In this document: positions 5,806 to 7,446 of the stretch, piece by piece
Numbering within the stretch: the first letter of the stretch is position 1
How the letters are laid out: every line of letters begins with the position of its first letter
From: JASFUX01 sp050050115
Lineage (GTDB): Bacteria > Pseudomonadota > Alphaproteobacteria > Caulobacterales > Maricaulaceae
DNA length: 7,446 nt
Direction of reading: 5' to 3'
Assembly: GCA_050050115.1 (NCBI GenBank)
Contig: JASFUX010000169.1
Coordinates: 1-7,446 of the forward strand
The notes under the pieces: model-generated
What the model saw: only the letters and a program-made list of their open reading frames with translations
Databases searched by the model: none
What the model was told of the DNA's origin: nothing
Position numbers and translations under genes: made by a program

Positions 5806-6573
5806 TTACTCCTCCGGATCGACTTCAGGCTCACCGCCCGCGGCGCGGACGAGCCCGACGAGGGCTTCGACGGCGGCGTCCAGCACCGTTTCGTCGGTCG
5901 AGCGGGCTACGAGGGTCACGCCGAACTCCGCGGGCATGCGGAAGAACGGATAGCTGCCGAGCGCGACGTTCTGCAGCGCGTTCTGAAGCGCTTCGAGCGG
6001 ACCGCCGATCTCGCCCTCGCGCACGCCCTTGGCGCGAACCGAGCGGGACTTCATCACCAGGCCGCCCTCAAGCCGCGGGCCGACGTCCTCGAGCATGCCC
6101 TTCATGATCCCGGGCACGCCAGCGAGCACGAAGACGTTCTCCATCTGAAACCCCGGCGCGCCCGAAACAGGGTTGCGCACGAGCTTGGCTTCGGCCGGCG
6201 CGCGCGCCATGCGTCGGCGTGCGTCGTTCAATCCCTCCGGCGCCTCGCCATAGCGTTTGGCGATGACGTCGAGCATGTCCTGACGCTCGCCGATCTCGAC
6301 GCCGAACGCCGCGGCAATCGAGTCGGCGGTGATGTCGTCGTGGGTCGGACCGATGCCGCCGGTGGTGATCACGTAATCGTAGGCCGCGCGCAGCTCGTTG
6401 ACTGCCGCGACGATGCGCTCGGCGACGTCCGGCACGGTGCGCGCCTCGCGCACCTGCACGCCGAGCGGGCCGATGTACTGGGCGATCGCTTGAAGGTTGG
6501 CGTCGCGCGTACGGCCCGACAGCAGCTCGTCGCCGATCAGCAGCACGGCGGCGGTGACGGTTTTTTCGGGCAT
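5806..6573 (-). CDS. CinA N-terminal / molybdopterin-binding-fold protein (COG1058 type, short form)
   Basis: This encodes 255 residues from the ATG at 6573, with GAGG shortly upstream. Family motifs are clear: LLIGDELLSGRTRDAN (about 11-26), TTGGIGPTHDDITADSIAAAFG (about 70-91), PVSGAPGF (about 135-142) and LAGVPGIMKGML (about 150-161). Together these are the MoaB/MogA-like fold found at the N-terminus of competence/damage-inducible CinA. Family members of the COG1058 type have been linked to ADP-ribose pyrophosphatase activity. The C-terminal NMN-amidohydrolase (PncC) domain of full-length CinA is absent; after the core there are only about 90 residues of the usual short C-terminal region. 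The product is cytoplasmic, as no signal is seen. It ends with TAA 4 bp before the amidase ATG, and its last Glu codons supply the amidase ribosome site, so the two are translationally coupled. Molybdopterin metabolism is an alternative role, but no other cofactor genes are nearby. Confidence 0.92.
   Translation of the reverse strand: MPEKTVTAAVLLIGDELLSGRTRDANLQAIAQYIGPLGVQVREARTVPDVAERIVAAVNELRAAYDYVITTGGIGPTHDDITADSIAAAFGVEIGERQDMLDVIAKRYGEAPEGLNDARRRMARAPAEAKLVRNPVSGAPGFQMENVFVLAGVPGIMKGMLEDVGPRLEGGLVMKSRSVRAKGVREGEIGGPLEALQNALQNVALGSYPFFRMPAEFGVTLVARSTDETVLDAAVEALVGLVRAAGGEPEVDPEE
5809..5815 (-). promoter_or_regulatory. ribosome binding site that fixes the amidase start
   Basis: GGAGGAG on the minus strand lies 7 bases before the ATG at 5801 and is built from the final Pro-Glu-Glu codons of the CinA-like gene. 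It decides between the two possible amidase starts (5801 and 5834) and couples translation of the two genes. Confidence 0.8.
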
Positions 6574-6648
6574 CGGCGCCTCGCGTAAAACGATGGCGGC
6601 GAGGCTGGCCGCAAGCGCGCCGTTTGTCGAGAGGGCGAGCGCTAACCT

Positions 6649-6672
6649 GCCCGGCGGCGCGCGCCGCCGGGC
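6649..6672. terminator. 24-bp perfect palindrome downstream of the OmpW-like gene, probable terminator or transcript-end hairpin
   Basis: The half-site GCCCGGCGGCGC is followed at once by its exact reverse complement. Allowing a 4-6 base loop, the RNA forms a 9-10 bp all-G/C stem. It starts 31 bases after the OmpW-like stop in the minus direction and precedes the CinA-like gene by about 75 bases, as expected for a transcript end between two same-strand units. The bases after it (AGGTTAGC on the minus strand) lack a U-run, so it is not a classical intrinsic terminator. It may instead stabilise the 3' end or act with Rho. Confidence 0.55.
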
Positions 6673-6703
6673 CGGTCAACGGGCTCAGGCTATCCCCTGG
6701 CGG

Positions 6704-7342
6704 CTAGAACTTCCGCCCGAACCCGACGCCGACGACGACCGGGTCGATATCGACGTCGGCGTTGACGATCCCAAGTCCGCCCGCGTCGATCGTCACATCA
6801 GTGTTGATGTCGATCTTCTTGACGTCGAGGTTCAGGAACCAGGTCTCGTTCACCGCGATGTCGACGCCGGCCTGCAGCGCCCAGCCGAACGAGTCGTCAT
6901 AGGAGATCCCGACAAGCGGCGAGCCGGACGGCAGATCGTCGTTGAAGAAATGGGTGTAGTTCACACCCGCGCCGACATAGGGCTTCATCCGGTCGTTGAC
7001 GTCGAAGTGATACTGCAGCGTCACCGTCGGCGGCAGCAGCGTGACGTCGCCCAAATCCACCGTCCCGAGCGACGTGCCGGTGGCCACCACCTCATGCGGC
7101 GTCACCGCGGCGATCACCTCGACGGCGATATGGTCGGTGAAGAAGTAGGTCGCGTCGATTTCCGGCACCCACTGGTCGGAGATGTCGCTGTCCCCGCCGA
7201 TCGGATCGATCGAGGCGCTGTCGTCCGGCAGCACCCCGAGCAGCCGGCCTCGTATGAAGATGTCGCCCTGACCGGCCGACGCAGCTCCGCCCAGGCAGGC
7301 GGCGAGCGCCGCGCCTGCGAGCCAAACCCTGAGCGATTTCAT
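6704..7342 (-). CDS. ompW: OmpW-family outer-membrane beta-barrel protein
   Basis: This encodes 212 residues from the ATG at 7342, with GAGGGAGAAG just upstream. A Sec signal peptide is seen (MKSLR, hydrophobic core, GGAASA before Gly24), leaving about 189 mature residues, the usual size of the 8-stranded OmpW barrel. Family-typical stretches are the N-terminal FIRGRLLGVLPDD, the strand WVPEIDATYFFTDHIAVEV, LPPTVTLQYHF, the highly characteristic PYVGAGVNYTHFF (121-133), and LNLDVKKIDINTDV. The last strand ends in GVGFGRKF, with the C-terminal Phe recognised by the BAM machinery. OmpW proteins sit in the outer membrane and are thought to pass small hydrophobic molecules; the ligand here is unknown. 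An LAAC sequence at residues 13-16 of the signal resembles a lipobox, but signal peptidase I cleavage is more likely for a barrel. The gene appears monocistronic: a strong palindrome follows it, and no gene with visible start or stop lies before it in the window. Confidence 0.95.
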   Translation of the reverse strand: MKSLRVWLAGAALAACLGGAASAGQGDIFIRGRLLGVLPDDSASIDPIGGDSDISDQWVPEIDATYFFTDHIAVEVIAAVTPHEVVATGTSLGTVDLGDVTLLPPTVTLQYHFDVNDRMKPYVGAGVNYTHFFNDDLPSGSPLVGISYDDSFGWALQAGVDIAVNETWFLNLDVKKIDINTDVTIDAGGLGIVNADVDIDPVVVGVGFGRKF

Positions 7343-7446
7343 GAAACTTCTCCCTCAAGAAACGCGACTTGCGCACTAGGGAAGATTTTACAATCCGTAC
7401 AGAAATCGAACGAGCTGAAATGACGCCGCGCGACGCCGGGTCGCGC
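7343..7446. other. upstream region of the OmpW-like gene
   Basis: These 104 bp are the expected promoter region for the barrel gene. On the minus strand a TAAAAT hexamer (7385-7390) is the best -10 candidate, about 45 bases before the ATG. It lies within a small dyad, GATT-4-AATC (7384-7395). No good -35 is seen 17 bp upstream. The stretch is more A/T-rich than its surroundings, as promoters in GC-rich genomes often are. An ATG on the plus strand at 7420 opens a frame to the window end, but nine codons are too few to judge. Confidence 0.4.

Noticed and set aside
5802..5834. Longer start (5834) for the amidase
   Set aside because: It lies inside the CinA-like gene and adds 11 residues before the Tat motif, whereas GGAGGAG is ideally placed for 5801.
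5662..6588. Plus-strand open frame of 308 codons across the amidase start and the CinA-like gene
   Set aside because: It is the antisense shadow of two convincingly identified genes; Arg/His/Ala-rich with no motif.
7384..7395. FNR-type site for the OmpW-like gene, considered because some ompW genes are oxygen-regulated
   Set aside because: The only dyad present, GATT-4-AATC, lacks the TTGAT/ATCAA form of an FNR site; it is just a short A/T-rich inverted repeat.
6497..7423. Plus-strand open frame of 308 codons opposite the OmpW-like gene
   Set aside because: It is a shadow of the barrel gene, reading through both intergenic regions and the palindrome; the minus frame has signal peptide, barrel motifs and C-terminal Phe.
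7420..7446. Start of a plus-strand gene at the right edge
   Set aside because: Only nine codons are visible, there is no ribosome site, and the frame cannot be judged.

Overview
The window reads as ordinary chromosomal DNA from a high-GC Gram-negative bacterium, most probably an alphaproteobacterium of the Caulobacterales/Hyphomonadaceae kind. Three things point that way: strong G/C preference at third codon positions in every gene, outer-membrane and lipoprotein genes, and short secreted proteins of a PPC-like beta-sandwich type that I associate with that group. The taxonomic call is an inference from family recall, not from a marker gene. I see no rRNA, tRNA, CRISPR array, insertion sequence or phage gene.

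Left half (1-3926): a two-component system sits among small lipoprotein genes. On the minus strand are the 5' part of a PPC-like lipoprotein gene (running off the left edge at base 1) and a second, unrelated lipoprotein (329-706). A 188-bp divergent intergenic region follows, holding an inverted repeat and a possible -10 box. Then come a polytopic HisKA_3-type sensor histidine kinase (895-2790) and a NarL/LuxR-type response regulator (2787-3428), overlapping by 4 bp on the plus strand. Converging on them from the right is a third lipoprotein (3453-3926), a close paralogue of the truncated one at the left edge. The two paralogues share about 69% of residues over the 48 comparable positions, and an 11-bp sequence is repeated upstream of both. 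The simplest reading is that the regulator pair senses something in the membrane or envelope and that the lipoproteins are candidate targets or partners. Only the gene layout supports this.

Right half (4077-7446): all genes are on the minus strand. Reading in the direction of transcription there is an OmpW-type outer-membrane barrel (6704-7342), a 24-bp perfect palindrome that may end its transcript (6649-6672), a short CinA/COG1058-type protein (5806-6573), and an amidase-signature hydrolase (4077-5801). The CinA-like gene and the amidase are tightly coupled: 4 bp apart, with the amidase Shine-Dalgarno inside the last codons of the CinA-like gene. The amidase start chosen from that ribosome site gives a twin-arginine leader ending in a perfect lipobox, so it is predicted to be a folded-export lipoprotein.

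Nothing here is clearly a new defence or mobile system. The points most worth following are the duplicated lipoproteins flanking the regulator pair, the shared upstream 11-mer and promoter dyad, the kinase's unrecognised membrane sensor with its altered phosphatase motif, and the coupling of a CinA-type protein lacking its usual amidohydrolase half to an exported amidase.
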